Shown: in pieces, positions 9,615 through 18,909 of the stretch | How the letters are laid out: each line of letters opens with the position of its first letter | How positions within the stretch are numbered: the first letter of the stretch is position 1 | Assembly (NCBI GenBank): GCA_903878475.1 | Contig: CAIRHQ010000112.1 | Coordinates: 1 to 40,750, forward strand | Reading direction: 5' to 3' | Source of the DNA: an uncultured Bacteroidota bacterium | GTDB taxonomy: Bacteria; Bacteroidota; Bacteroidia; Chitinophagales; Chitinophagaceae | Length of the DNA stretch: 40,750 bases | Translations under genes and position numbers: made by a program | The notes under the pieces: generated by a model | Seen by the model: the letters and a program-made list of their open reading frames with translations, nothing else | Databases searched by the model: none | Told to the model about the DNA's origin: nothing

Positions 9615-12254
9615 ATGAAATCTATAAGTTTTAAAAGCCTGCTCCCCCACCTGATCGCTATCGCCATTTTTTTGATCGTGGCAGTTGTATTTTGTAAACC
9701 AGCACTTGAAAAAGACCTGGTTTTACAACAAAGTGATATCGCAGGCTGGCAAGGAATGAGCCACCAGTCGTTCCAATACAAGGAAGCCCACGGCCATTTC
9801 CCGCTCTGGGCCAGCAATATGTTCAGTGGCATGCCAGCCTATCAGATAGCCATGGATGGTCCCTGGACTCCCCTGAGCATCATCCACAGCATCATTACCC
9901 TTTGGATGCCCATTCCCATTAGCTTCTTCTTTCTGGCTTGTCTCAGCTTTTATTTTTTATGCCTTTGCCTGCGCATCAAGCCATGGGCAGCCATATTGGG
10001 AGCACTGGCCTTTGCCTATTGCAGTTTCGACCCCATCATCATAACCGCAGGTCATAATACACAAATGTTTGCCCTCGCCTATGCACCTGCTTTACTGGGT
10101 GCCGTGATCCTGATCTATGAAAAGAAATATATTTCAGGGTTTGTGCTAACAGCCTTGTTCACGGCAATGGAGATATTTCAAAATCACCAGCAGATCAGTT
10201 ATTACCTGTTCATCATCATTGCCGCTATGTCGGTGGCCTATATCATCCGCTGGGTTAAAGAAGGTACAATAAAACATCTTGCCATATCTCTTGCGCTGAC
10301 CGCCGTAGCAGGAATTCTTGGAATTATGGTGACTGCCAATAACCTGCTCCCTGTTTATGACTATGCAAAAGAATCCAAACGTGCCGGTCAGCTGGTGATG
10401 GACAATGGCAATAAACATGATGCGGTTGCCGGGGGAAAAACAACCGGCCTCTCAAAAGATTATGCTTTTCAATGGAGTTATGGTAAAGAAGAAAGTCTGG
10501 GCCTCATGTTCCCCGGCGTTCAAGGCTACGGCATGTATTATACAGAGAGAGACGGAGAACAACACCTGTTCCCAAAACTGGATGAGAACTCACATGTAGC
10601 AAAATTCTTTATTGATAAATTAAATGCCCCCGAAGACCAGGCAGCAAATAATGCCATGCAGATGAGTACCAGCCTGTATTGGGGCGATCAACCCAGTACA
10701 GTAGGACCGGTATACTTAGGTGCAGTGATCTGTTTTCTATTCATCTTTGGTTTGTTTTATCTCGATAGCAAACATAAATGGTGGTTATTGGGCGCTTCTG
10801 TATTTGGTATTGTATTGGCCTGGGGAAGTCATTTCGCCGGGTTCAACTATTTCATGTTCGACCATCTGCCCTTGTACAATAAATTCAGGGTGCCTACCAT
10901 GGCCATGGTGATACCTCAGTTATTGTTCCCGATTGCAGCGGCATTGGTAGCGAATAAACTGATGGATAATACCGATGAAACCGGCTGGAAAAAATTCCGG
11001 ATGAGTGCGATAGCCACAGCAGCGGTATTTTTATTGGTAGGCTTCATCTATCTTAATTCCGATTTCAGCAGAGAGAATAAAGACAGAACCAAGGCCTTCA
11101 ATGAGATCATTAAGAGTGGCGGAACAAATGCTGCGGCAAAGATGGATTCATTGAATGCACAGTTTCCTCCTAGTTCGGATAACCGCTTGTATGAAAATAT
11201 CATGTTCAATAGCAAGGGCGATGAACAGATATCGAAAGGAATAATCAGTGCTTTACATAAAGACCGGTCGGATCTGTTCAGCGGAAGTTTATTGCGTTCA
11301 CTTGTTTTTGTACTGATCGCCCTCCTGATCATTGGCTTGTATTTGAAAAAGAAGATCAATGCGATCATCCTCATCAGCGGACTCACCCTGGCAACAGCAA
11401 TTGATCTGTTATTGATCGATTCTAAATACCTGAATGAAAAAAGTTTCGACAGCAAGGATAAATATGAAGCCGCTGAGTTCCCGATATCTGAGGCCGATAA
11501 AATGATCATGGCCGATAAGGATCCTAATTTCAGGGTTTACAATGAAGCCGGTGGCGATCCCTTCCAGGAATCAAAAACATCGTATTACCATAAATCCATT
11601 GGAGGTTATCACCCGGCTAAACTGGGTATTTATGATGATCTGGCAGCTAATCAGTTATCTGGTAATCCCAATGTAGCCGTGTTGAATATGCTGAACACCA
11701 AATATGTGATCAGACAAAATCAGCAAGGCAATGCTGTATCGGCGCTGACCAATCCGGGTGCGCTGGGTAATTGTTGGTTTGTAAAATCTATTCTGTTCGT
11801 GAAAGGGCCGGTAGAAGAAATGAGATCACTTAATAATTTCAACCCGCGCGATACTGCTTTTGTGGATGAATCATTTAAAAGCAAGCTAACTGCGTTTACC
11901 CCTGCTGATAGTTCGGCCAGCATCAGACAAACAACTTTCGACAATGATGCCATACAATACGAAAGCAATGCGACTGGAAGTCATGCTGCCATATTCAGTG
12001 AAATGTATTATAAGGATTGGAAGGCCTATATCGATGGCAAACCCGCTGATTGTTTTAAGGCAAACTATGTACTGAGGGGTCTGGTGATCCCGGCCGGAAA
12101 GCATACCATTGATTTTAAATTTGAGCCAGCCGCTTATTATCTGGGTATTACCATCACCAAAATTTCCAGTGCTATTTTATCGTTGCTGGTATTGGGCTAT
12201 TTGGGATGGCTGATCTGGGGAGTGGTAGGAAAAAAGAAAGACCCTCAATCATAA
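9615..12254 (+). CDS. YfhO family large membrane protein
   Basis: 879-residue polytopic inner-membrane protein of the YfhO family. Bacillus YfhO is implicated in glycosylating lipoteichoic acid, and the family has a GT-C-like membrane architecture. I see an N-terminal helix (HLIAIAIFLIVAVVFCKPAL), the family-typical SDIAGWQGMSHQSFQYKE segment, several hydrophobic helices to about residue 265, a large extracytoplasmic insert (about 266-365), further helices to about 600, a soluble C-terminal domain, and a last membrane helix near 850-870 followed by KKKDPQS. It is directly upstream of two + strand glycosyltransferases (gap 52 bases to the first), consistent with a cell-surface glycan role. A link to the polysaccharide locus is inference. 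Confidence 0.87.
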   Translation: MKSISFKSLLPHLIAIAIFLIVAVVFCKPALEKDLVLQQSDIAGWQGMSHQSFQYKEAHGHFPLWASNMFSGMPAYQIAMDGPWTPLSIIHSIITLWMPIPISFFFLACLSFYFLCLCLRIKPWAAILGALAFAYCSFDPIIITAGHNTQMFALAYAPALLGAVILIYEKKYISGFVLTALFTAMEIFQNHQQISYYLFIIIAAMSVAYIIRWVKEGTIKHLAISLALTAVAGILGIMVTANNLLPVYDYAKESKRAGQLVMDNGNKHDAVAGGKTTGLSKDYAFQWSYGKEESLGLMFPGVQGYGMYYTERDGEQHLFPKLDENSHVAKFFIDKLNAPEDQAANNAMQMSTSLYWGDQPSTVGPVYLGAVICFLFIFGLFYLDSKHKWWLLGASVFGIVLAWGSHFAGFNYFMFDHLPLYNKFRVPTMAMVIPQLLFPIAAALVANKLMDNTDETGWKKFRMSAIATAAVFLLVGFIYLNSDFSRENKDRTKAFNEIIKSGGTNAAAKMDSLNAQFPPSSDNRLYENIMFNSKGDEQISKGIISALHKDRSDLFSGSLLRSLVFVLIALLIIGLYLKKKINAIILISGLTLATAIDLLLIDSKYLNEKSFDSKDKYEAAEFPISEADKMIMADKDPNFRVYNEAGGDPFQESKTSYYHKSIGGYHPAKLGIYDDLAANQLSGNPNVAVLNMLNTKYVIRQNQQGNAVSALTNPGALGNCWFVKSILFVKGPVEEMRSLNNFNPRDTAFVDESFKSKLTAFTPADSSASIRQTTFDNDAIQYESNATGSHAAIFSEMYYKDWKAYIDGKPADCFKANYVLRGLVIPAGKHTIDFKFEPAAYYLGITITKISSAILSLLVLGYLGWLIWGVVGKKKDPQS

Positions 12255-12306
12255 TCATGCAATTGATCATGATTAAAAAACAGGTCAAGCTTTTGCTCAT
12301 CGTGTA

Positions 12307-13437
12307 ATGCAGGAAAATAATCAACATATTGCCGCCCTGGTATCGTACCCGGTTTACCCAGCAAAGATGGGTGGACAAAAAGGCATTGCTTTTTTTTACC
12401 GGTACCTGAGTAAGCTGGTATCCGTTACTGTTATTTCAACCAGAAATAATATAAAAGAGGATGTTGATGGAGTGAGCTTATTGCCGGTGATCAGCAATTC
12501 AGCCTCCAGGTATTACAACCCTTTTCTTTTCTTTACACTGAAGCGGATCATGAAAGAACGATCCATCAGTCACCTGATACTCGAACATCCCTATTATGGC
12601 TGGCTGGGCATGATGCTGCGCCTGTTTACCCGAACAACTTTGATCGTTCATTCGCACAATATAGAATCCCTGCGGTTCAAAAGCATGGGCAAATGGTGGT
12701 GGGGGATTTTATGGAATTATGAAAAGTTAACCCACCGGATCGCGCATTTCAGTTTTTTTATTCAGGATGATGACCGGGAATATGCCATCAAAAATTTTAA
12801 ACTGGATCCAAATAAGTGCACCACAATAACTTATGGATTTGAATTGAACGGAGCTCCTGCACAAGCGGATAAGGATATCGCCAGACAAGCGATCCTGAAT
12901 CAGTACTCGATCAATGCAGACAGCCTCATTCTCCTGTTCAATGGTACACTCGATTATCAACCCAATACCGATGCCCTCGATATTCTATTAGAACAAATAA
13001 ATCCGGTATGGATGGCCATCCCCGGTTTCAAATACAGTTTGATCATCTGCGGCAACAAATTGCCCGAGCGATATGCAGGCTTAGCCGCTTATCGCGATAA
13101 AAATATCATCTACGCCGGATTTGTAGATGATATCACTACTTATTTCAAGGGTGCCGATATCTTTATCAATCCGGTAATGGATGGTGGCGGTATCAAGACC
13201 AAAGTAGTGGAAGCGTTGGGCTACAACCTATCGGTTCTGAGTACACGAAACGGAGCCATTGGGATTACCCAGGAGATCACCGGTGATAAAATGAAGATCC
13301 ACGACAGTGAGAACTGGGAAGATTTTGCAAAACAAGTGTTGACCATGAAAAAAGGAAGTACCATCCCTCCTGCTTTTTTTGACCATTTTTACTGGGGCCA
13401 TATTGCTGAAAAAGCTGTAAAGCATTTGCCTATATAA
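12307..13437 (+). CDS. Glycosyltransferase, GT4-like (GT-B fold)
   Basis: 376-residue cytoplasmic glycosyltransferase, likely retaining and using a nucleotide sugar. The N-terminal Rossmann half holds the GGQKGIAFFYRYL acceptor-side motif and HSHNIESLRF. The C-terminal half begins near residue 205 with LLFNGTLDYQPNTDAL. It contains INPVMDGGGIKTKVVEALGYN, the typical donor-binding segment of GT4/GT1-group enzymes. Start ATG 12307; stop only six bases before the next gene, so the two are very likely cotranscribed. The donor and acceptor are unknown. Confidence 0.87.
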   Translation: MQENNQHIAALVSYPVYPAKMGGQKGIAFFYRYLSKLVSVTVISTRNNIKEDVDGVSLLPVISNSASRYYNPFLFFTLKRIMKERSISHLILEHPYYGWLGMMLRLFTRTTLIVHSHNIESLRFKSMGKWWWGILWNYEKLTHRIAHFSFFIQDDDREYAIKNFKLDPNKCTTITYGFELNGAPAQADKDIARQAILNQYSINADSLILLFNGTLDYQPNTDALDILLEQINPVWMAIPGFKYSLIICGNKLPERYAGLAAYRDKNIIYAGFVDDITTYFKGADIFINPVMDGGGIKTKVVEALGYNLSVLSTRNGAIGITQEITGDKMKIHDSENWEDFAKQVLTMKKGSTIPPAFFDHFYWGHIAEKAVKHLPI

Positions 13438-13443
13438 CTGAAC

Positions 13444-14226
13444 ATGCTGACCATTTCTATCATAACCATATGTTATAATAACCTACAGGATCTATTGGAT
13501 ACCTGTACATCTGTTGATGCACAACTGCTGGCACCCTATGAGCACATCATTATTGATGGATCAGTGTTACCCGACATCAAAAACTATCTTGAAAATAATA
13601 AACCACCACATTACCGGAAATGGATTTGTGAACCTGACCATGGAATAGCCGATGCCTTTAATAAAGGCTTAAAAAATTGCACTGGCGATATCGTGGTGAT
13701 GCTAAATTCAGGAGATAGCTTTATTGATGCACAGGTAATTACCACGGTAACAGAAACATTTCAGCAGCATCCCGATATACAATGGCTTCACGGTAAGTAT
13801 CAACTTTTAAGGGGCAACCGCGAGGTGGTGATTGGAAAACCTTTTGAAAAATCGAAATTATACCGGGGCATGCGCAGTATTTGTCACCAAACCATGTTTC
13901 TCAGAAGGACATTACATACGCGATACGGGTATTACAACACCGATGAAAAAATCGGAATGGATTATGACCTGCTTTGTCGTATCTCAGATGAACCTTTCTA
14001 TTTTATACCCAAAGCCCTGGTGAATTTTGCCCCTGCAGGCACCAGCAGTGTTCAATACCTGCAGTCATTGAAAGATGCGAAAAGGATCTATGAAAAACAT
14101 CATGGAAAAAGCTTCAAATTAACGATCTGGCAAATTCGTCTGAAGTTGCTGTATCATCTGCTGCACTCCCCAATTGGAAATTTTTTGTATACCCTTAAGA
14201 CCCGTTTAAAACTGGAAAATATGTAG
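13444..14226 (+). CDS. Glycosyltransferase family 2
   Basis: 260-residue GT-A fold inverting glycosyltransferase. The N-terminus TISIITICYN, the EPDHGIADAFNKGL segment and LNSGDSF (the DXD-region equivalent, here N-S-G-D) mark the family, and the GMDYDLLCRIS segment fits the acceptor-side region. Proteins of this shape are often annotated as WcaA/WfgD-like and act in O-antigen or capsule assembly. It lies 6 bases after the GT4 gene and converges on the minus-strand sugar operon. No terminator is obvious in the 46-base gap to the convergent gene. Confidence 0.88.
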   Translation: MLTISIITICYNNLQDLLDTCTSVDAQLLAPYEHIIIDGSVLPDIKNYLENNKPPHYRKWICEPDHGIADAFNKGLKNCTGDIVVMLNSGDSFIDAQVITTVTETFQQHPDIQWLHGKYQLLRGNREVVIGKPFEKSKLYRGMRSICHQTMFLRRTLHTRYGYYNTDEKIGMDYDLLCRISDEPFYFIPKALVNFAPAGTSSVQYLQSLKDAKRIYEKHHGKSFKLTIWQIRLKLLYHLLHSPIGNFLYTLKTRLKLENM

Positions 14227-14272
14227 GGGCCTACATGTTGTATTAAAATGTTGTGGATCTAAACAACCAGTC

Positions 14273-15277
14273 TTATTTGTAAACCGGTTTTGAATATATC
14301 TTCCGAAAGTATAGGAATAACAAACGGCTAAGCGGAGATGCATCAATGTATTTTGCCAGTCTAACAGCTTTGTCGGCTAAAGGATTATAACTATTACCGG
14401 GCACCAATCGGTCAGCATAGGTTTTACATTTTTTGATAAATCCGCCAACAGTTACTCCGTTACGATTTTTTAATGGAGTACGGATCAAGCGGTGCGATAA
14501 AGAACGGCAATAGTGATGGATGAATGTAATGCCTTGATCATTGATCACTTTAGCTGATAATGCATCTTGTTGTTTTAGACTATCAAGAAAGAATACCGCT
14601 CTTTCAAAAGCCAACTGCAATTTATCATCTGCAGTAGTCTTTGTTGTGCTTTGATGAATACGAAAAGAGAAACCAGTGGCCGCTGCAGTTGCCTTAAAAC
14701 CAATAGCGGTAAGCCTGTACCATAATTCAAGATCCGCAAACATCAGATTGGGATAATTTGGAATTCCGCCAAGGGCATCATAATCGGCTGAGCGCATCAT
14801 AAAACCAGTACCCATAATATCAAATGCATTGGTGAGGCTGCTTTTAAGGAATTCATCAGCCCTTTCTTCAGCCGGCATTGGCTTGCATTTTCGGATGAAT
14901 TCGCCATGGCTGTTAATATAATTGAAATGTGTCTGGTACAAACTTGCGGAGGGATATTGATGAATAAGCTGGTCCATGATGGCCAGGTAATCAGGCTCAA
15001 GGGTATCATCATGTCCGATCAGGGTAATGAACTCATGCTTATCAACTGATTTTATCCTCCCCCAGTTTTCTTCAATTGACAAAGGCCGGTCGGCAACAAT
15101 GATCCGTATCCTTTTGTCGAGCAAGGATCTTAACCACTCAACTGTTCCATCCGTGCTGCAATTGTCAAGAACAAGCAATTCAAACTCGGGTAGGCTTTGT
15201 GAGAGAATACTGTTTACACATGTTTTCACATATTCACCTCCATTATAAACAGGTAGTATGATGCTGTACTTATTCAT
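14273..15277 (-). CDS. Glycosyltransferase family 2, last gene of the CDP-sugar operon
   Basis: 334-residue GT-A glycosyltransferase. The N-terminal YSIILPVYNGGEYV, the VLDNCSTDGT nucleotide-binding segment and LIGHDDTLEPDYL (DXD motif) are intact. The C-terminal ~100 residues are Arg/Lys rich and may contact membrane or lipid-linked acceptor. The start ATG overlaps the upstream gene by 8 bases, implying coupled translation. As the last gene in the minus-strand operon, it may transfer the unusual deoxysugar made by the genes upstream (inference). The DNA here is more AT-rich than the flanking housekeeping genes, as is common in exchangeable polysaccharide loci. Confidence 0.88.
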   Translation of the reverse strand: MNKYSIILPVYNGGEYVKTCVNSILSQSLPEFELLVLDNCSTDGTVEWLRSLLDKRIRIIVADRPLSIEENWGRIKSVDKHEFITLIGHDDTLEPDYLAIMDQLIHQYPSASLYQTHFNYINSHGEFIRKCKPMPAEERADEFLKSSLTNAFDIMGTGFMMRSADYDALGGIPNYPNLMFADLELWYRLTAIGFKATAAATGFSFRIHQSTTKTTADDKLQLAFERAVFFLDSLKQQDALSAKVINDQGITFIHHYCRSLSHRLIRTPLKNRNGVTVGGFIKKCKTYADRLVPGNSYNPLADKAVRLAKYIDASPLSRLLFLYFRKIYSKPVYK

Positions 15278-16130
15278 GGGTGCCCCAGGCTAACCTGGTT
15301 AATTTTTTCTTTTCTGCCGGTGTAGAATTAGTAAACAACAAGGTTTGGTTATCTGCAAATATCAGGTTCTCCTGCTGATTCATCCAAAATGTATTTGTTT
15401 TTGGCCAGTCAGAATATTCAAATGATTTTCCAAATTTATCGATTAGTAAGATCTTATACCCTTGCTGCATCAATTGGCAATAAATACTATTTCTGCCGCT
15501 CTCAAATAAGTAAGCAGTAAATTTATTTATAACCGGCCGGTAATTTATCTTTAAGAATAGTTCTCTTTTTATTAAAAATGCGTTCGTTCTAAAATGCGGA
15601 TTGGGAAATGGCTTGAACAAAAAGCGCCAATAAAATATAGTTTTAATAAAGAGCTTGTACTTTTTGTAATTATGGCTAAACCCCAGCTCCTGTTGCCATT
15701 TGAATGTATTGTTACTAAAAACAGTTGAATAGTAACTTTGATAAGATGCTGTTGAGGCGATCACGGCAACATTTACTTCACTGATCTTTTGATGAAATTT
15801 TTTCAACCAGTCATTGGCAAGGATAATACTGCTGGTATTAAGAAAAAAGAAAAAAGCTGTTGTAACCTGCTTGGCAACATACATGTAGGTATCAATGTCT
15901 AGCCCCTTTTCAAATATATATTCTTGAAATTCTATTTTTTTATCATTAAGCAGATCACGAAATTGCGCCAATTTAGATAAATCACCATTCGCCCCTTTGA
16001 AAACTATGATCAGCTGATGTTCTATGCCGGCAGTATGGCCAGTATACGAATTAATAAATCGTTCAAACAAGTCAAATCCCATCGGGATATAAGCTATATA
16101 AACAACACTTATAGTTTTTTCAGTATCCAA
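15270..16130 (-). CDS. Glycosyltransferase-like protein, divergent, lacking a clear DXD
   Basis: 286-residue protein in the sugar operon. The opening ISVVYIAYIPMGFDLFERFINSY and the spacing to IEHQLIIVFKG resemble the start of a GT2-type Rossmann fold. However, the position expected to hold DXD reads FFFFLNTSSIILANDW, with no acidic pair. It could be a divergent, metal-independent or inactive glycosyltransferase. The only start in the right place is TTG 16130, 14 bases after the acetyltransferase stop; the first ATG would remove the leading beta strand. Its 3' end overlaps the next gene by 8 bases. Aromatic-rich (many Phe/Tyr) and AT-rich. Membership in the operon is certain from spacing, function is not. 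Confidence 0.6.
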   Translation of the reverse strand: MDTEKTISVVYIAYIPMGFDLFERFINSYTGHTAGIEHQLIIVFKGANGDLSKLAQFRDLLNDKKIEFQEYIFEKGLDIDTYMYVAKQVTTAFFFFLNTSSIILANDWLKKFHQKISEVNVAVIASTASYQSYYSTVFSNNTFKWQQELGFSHNYKKYKLFIKTIFYWRFLFKPFPNPHFRTNAFLIKRELFLKINYRPVINKFTAYLFESGRNSIYCQLMQQGYKILLIDKFGKSFEYSDWPKTNTFWMNQQENLIFADNQTLLFTNSTPAEKKKLTRLAWGTHE

Positions 16131-16144
16131 ATTGCGAAATCGAT

Positions 16145-16780
16145 TTATTGGTGCTTATTTACAAAATCATTAATGTTTTCAGAACATAATTGACGGACCT
16201 CCTGTTTTATTTTTAGTATATCCCAGTTCCACCATTTAATCAATAATAATTTTTCAATAACCTCATCATCAAATCGTTTCTTTACCATTTTCATAGGATT
16301 TCCAACAACGATGGAATAAGGTTCAACATCCTTAGAAACTACCGTACATGTTCCAATAACAGCTCCGTCGCCGATCTTTACCCCAGACAAAATAACTGCA
16401 CCCTGCCCTATCCATACATCATTGCCAATAATTACATCGCCCTTGGTAGCGGGTTGACCTAAAATATCCGCTGCTAACGGAAATTCCTGGTTAAACTGAT
16501 TAAAAGGGTATGTTGACACCCATTCCACACGATGATTTCCACCTGTGAATATTTTTACATCGGTTGCAATGGAACAAAATTTTCCAATAATTACGTTGCC
16601 GGTTTCTCCGTTGGGGAATTTAAGAATTTCTGGTTTCCCATAAGTATAATCACCAACGCTCAAGTATTTATCAAAAAGCAGATCTTGGGTAAAGACAGAT
16701 CTCTTTATATATTTATTAATAAAGAGCAATGTAGCTATCTTGGTTTTTTTAACCCTTCTTGAAATTGAGTATTTAGCCAT
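16145..16780 (-). CDS. CatB/Vat-like hexapeptide O-acetyltransferase
   Basis: 211-residue left-handed beta-helix acetyltransferase that would move acetyl from acetyl-CoA to a hydroxyl. Hexapeptide repeats run from about residue 60 to 160 (for example VWIGQGAVILSGVKIGDGAVI). The GGNHRVEWVSTYPFN segment, with the catalytic His, is typical of the CatB/Vat xenobiotic and sugar acetyltransferases. The GNPMKMVKKRF segment closes the coil. In this operon a sugar or polysaccharide O-acetylation role is far more likely than antibiotic inactivation. 36 bases separate it from the SDR gene upstream. Confidence 0.87.
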   Translation of the reverse strand: MAKYSISRRVKKTKIATLLFINKYIKRSVFTQDLLFDKYLSVGDYTYGKPEILKFPNGETGNVIIGKFCSIATDVKIFTGGNHRVEWVSTYPFNQFNQEFPLAADILGQPATKGDVIIGNDVWIGQGAVILSGVKIGDGAVIGTCTVVSKDVEPYSIVVGNPMKMVKKRFDDEVIEKLLLIKWWNWDILKIKQEVRQLCSENINDFVNKHQ

Positions 16781-16816
16781 AAATAAAATTTATACAGGCA
16801 GATTTAAAAAACTCGA

Positions 16817-17674
16817 TCAATCATGTTTATTTATTCTTACCAATTTACTGTTATCACCCCAAAAACTCATGGGTTCATAATCAACATACGGATAATACCC
16901 CAGGTTAAGGGAAATGGTTTTATTCACAGACTGTAAATAATCAAGTACAAATTGCTTTACGGTTACAGGCCGACCACTGCAACAGTTAATAATCCCTGTC
17001 CCCTTATCCTGCATGGCAATATCAGCAAGGTAAGCAGCCACCAGATGAACCGGTAAAAAATCCCTTACTTGTTCACCACCACTCATGTTAAATTCATTCT
17101 CCCCTTTACTGATAGCCATATCCAGTTGCGAAATTAGGGATTTTGGACTTTGCCCTTCTCCATACATATAAAACAAACGAACCCATTTGAGTATAAATGG
17201 GAGGTGCAATTGCAAAGTCTCTAATTTTTTTCTTAATTCATTTTTGGCCAGTGCATAGGGATTCGCAGGTTCACATTCCATATTTTCGTTCAGACAACCT
17301 TCCTTCATCCCGTATTCAAAACAAGTACCTGATATGGTTAAATTGGTCAACCCATTTTGTACCAGGTTTTCAAGAAAAGCAAAATGAAGTGGAAGGTTTT
17401 TTTCAACATGGAAAGATTCCTTGTAATTGGGAAGTCCTTCCCAAGCCAGATGAATCATTGCATCGGGCTTGTTAAAAAAAGAATAGTAGTTGACCGTACT
17501 TTCAAATTGGCTAAGGTCAAATTGTATATAGGTTAGTTTTTTATACCAGGATGCAGCCAGGGCTTTTTCCTTATCCCTAGAAGTAGCAATCACTTCATAC
17601 CCCCGATTCAATAATTCCTTAACCACATAATTTCCGATGAAGCCGGTAGCTCCTGTAACCAGTATTTTTTTCAT
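16817..17674 (-). CDS. NAD(P)-dependent sugar epimerase/dehydratase (extended SDR), probable 4-ketoreductase
   Basis: 285-residue extended short-chain dehydrogenase. The N-terminus KKILVTGATGFIGNYV has the GxxGxxG dinucleotide-binding motif, and YALAK supplies the YxxxK catalytic pair with an upstream SGTCFEYG segment. In a CDP-4-keto-6-deoxyhexose operon with an epimerase and a C-methyltransferase, the natural job is stereospecific reduction of the 4-keto group to finish the CDP-sugar (inference from order). It follows the methyltransferase by 3 bases. The specific stereochemistry cannot be read from the sequence. Confidence 0.85.
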   Translation of the reverse strand: MKKILVTGATGFIGNYVVKELLNRGYEVIATSRDKEKALAASWYKKLTYIQFDLSQFESTVNYYSFFNKPDAMIHLAWEGLPNYKESFHVEKNLPLHFAFLENLVQNGLTNLTISGTCFEYGMKEGCLNENMECEPANPYALAKNELRKKLETLQLHLPFILKWVRLFYMYGEGQSPKSLISQLDMAISKGENEFNMSGGEQVRDFLPVHLVAAYLADIAMQDKGTGIINCCSGRPVTVKQFVLDYLQSVNKTISLNLGYYPYVDYEPMSFWGDNSKLVRINKHD

Positions 17675-17677
17675 TAT

Positions 17678-18907
17678 TTAAAATTCCTGTAATGCAGGTA
17701 TTGGAATTATAAATTTTCCACCCCATTCCCGAATATATGATAATTGATCGGCTATTTCATCCTTCAGGTTCCAGGGTAGTATGATCACATAATCTGGTTT
17801 TGCTTGCTTCAGGTATTCTTCAGCAACAACAGGAATATGGCTCGCGGGTAAAAATTTATTCTGCTTATGCGGATTGGCATCCACTACAAAATCGATCAGG
17901 TCGTTTTTTATACCACAATAATTCAATAAGGTATTCCCCTTGGCGGCAGCACCGTATGCCGCTACTTTTTTACCGGCCCTTTTTTGGCGAATTAAGAATT
18001 CAGTTATTCCCAGTTTTACCCCTAATGCTTTTTGCTGAAAGTTATCATAGTAAGCGAGTGTGTTCAATCCTTTATCGCTTTCTTTTTTTAATAACCGTGC
18101 CACATTATCCGAAATGGTCTTTGTATCATCTTCCGCATGTTTTGCAAAGATCCGCAGAGAGCCGCCGTGGGTGGGTATCTCTTCCACATCAAACATTTCA
18201 AGGCCCTGTGATGCAAATATCTCTTTTACGGTATGGAATGACAGGTAAGAAAAATGTTCGTGATAAATGGTATCGAACTGGTTGTTATCGACCAGTTGCA
18301 TCAGGTGCGGAAATTCCATGGTAACTACACCGGTATCTTTCAGGATCAGTTTCATCCCCAGCACAAAATCCACAATATCCGGCACATGGGCCAGCACATT
18401 ATTACCTAATAATAGATCGGCCTTTACATCCCAATTATTGGAAAAACGATCGGCCAGTTCTGCACCAAAAAATTCAATCACTGTTTTGATGCCCTTCCCG
18501 ATGGCCACTTCTGCTGTGTTAGCAGTGGGTTCAATACCCATTACCGGAATATTCTTTTCTTTGAAATATTGCAACAGGTATCCATCATTTGATGCAACTT
18601 CTATCACCAATGAATTTTCATTGTATCCGAAGCGATCGGTCATCATTTCGGTATAGGCCTTGGCATGTTTCAACCAGCTGTTGCTATAAGAAGAAAAATA
18701 TACATAGTTGCTGTCGAATATAGCATCCGATTTTTTATACTCATCTACTTGCACCAAAAAGCATTGGTGGCAGGTATAAACTTTTAGTGGATAGAAGGTT
18801 TCAGGTTCATTCAGCTGTTCTTTGCTGAGGAATGAATTCGACGCAGGTGAGTTTACCAGGTCGATGAACACATGTTCCAGTTCCGTTTTACAAAATCTGC
18901 ACTGCAT
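17678..18907 (-). CDS. SAM-dependent sugar C-methyltransferase (TylCIII/TcaB9-like)
   Basis: 409-residue three-part enzyme. The N-terminal zinc-binding domain carries CRFC near residue 3 and CHQC near residue 46. The central class I SAM fold has VIEVASNDGYLLQYF (motif I) near residue 80. YHEHFSYLS holds the Tyr/Glu/His residues used in C-3 deprotonation in the TcaB9/TylCIII family. The C-terminal domain (KVAAYGAAAKGNTLLNYCGI) is the Methyltransf_14 module. The family adds methyl at C-3 of NDP-4-keto-6-deoxysugars, giving branched sugars. It is packed between the 3,5-epimerase (2-base gap) and the SDR (3-base gap). Family and C-methylation are well supported; the sugar is inferred. Confidence 0.88.
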   Translation of the reverse strand: MQCRFCKTELEHVFIDLVNSPASNSFLSKEQLNEPETFYPLKVYTCHQCFLVQVDEYKKSDAIFDSNYVYFSSYSNSWLKHAKAYTEMMTDRFGYNENSLVIEVASNDGYLLQYFKEKNIPVMGIEPTANTAEVAIGKGIKTVIEFFGAELADRFSNNWDVKADLLLGNNVLAHVPDIVDFVLGMKLILKDTGVVTMEFPHLMQLVDNNQFDTIYHEHFSYLSFHTVKEIFASQGLEMFDVEEIPTHGGSLRIFAKHAEDDTKTISDNVARLLKKESDKGLNTLAYYDNFQQKALGVKLGITEFLIRQKRAGKKVAAYGAAAKGNTLLNYCGIKNDLIDFVVDANPHKQNKFLPASHIPVVAEEYLKQAKPDYVIILPWNLKDEIADQLSYIREWGGKFIIPIPALQEF

Positions 18908-18909
18908 AG

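Noticed and set aside
12252-12275. Inverted repeat TAATCATG/CATGATTA after the YfhO gene as a terminator
   Set aside because: The stem is short and A/T-rich and has no T-run on the + strand, so it would not act as a Rho-independent terminator.
16145-16780. Chloramphenicol or streptogramin resistance acetyltransferase
   Set aside because: The fold is shared with CatB/Vat, but the gene is inside a sugar operon, so sugar O-acetylation is more likely.
17800-18324. 174-codon open frame on + inside the C-methyltransferase gene
   Set aside because: Shadow of a complete three-domain enzyme; Arg/Tyr/Pro-rich composition is not protein-like.
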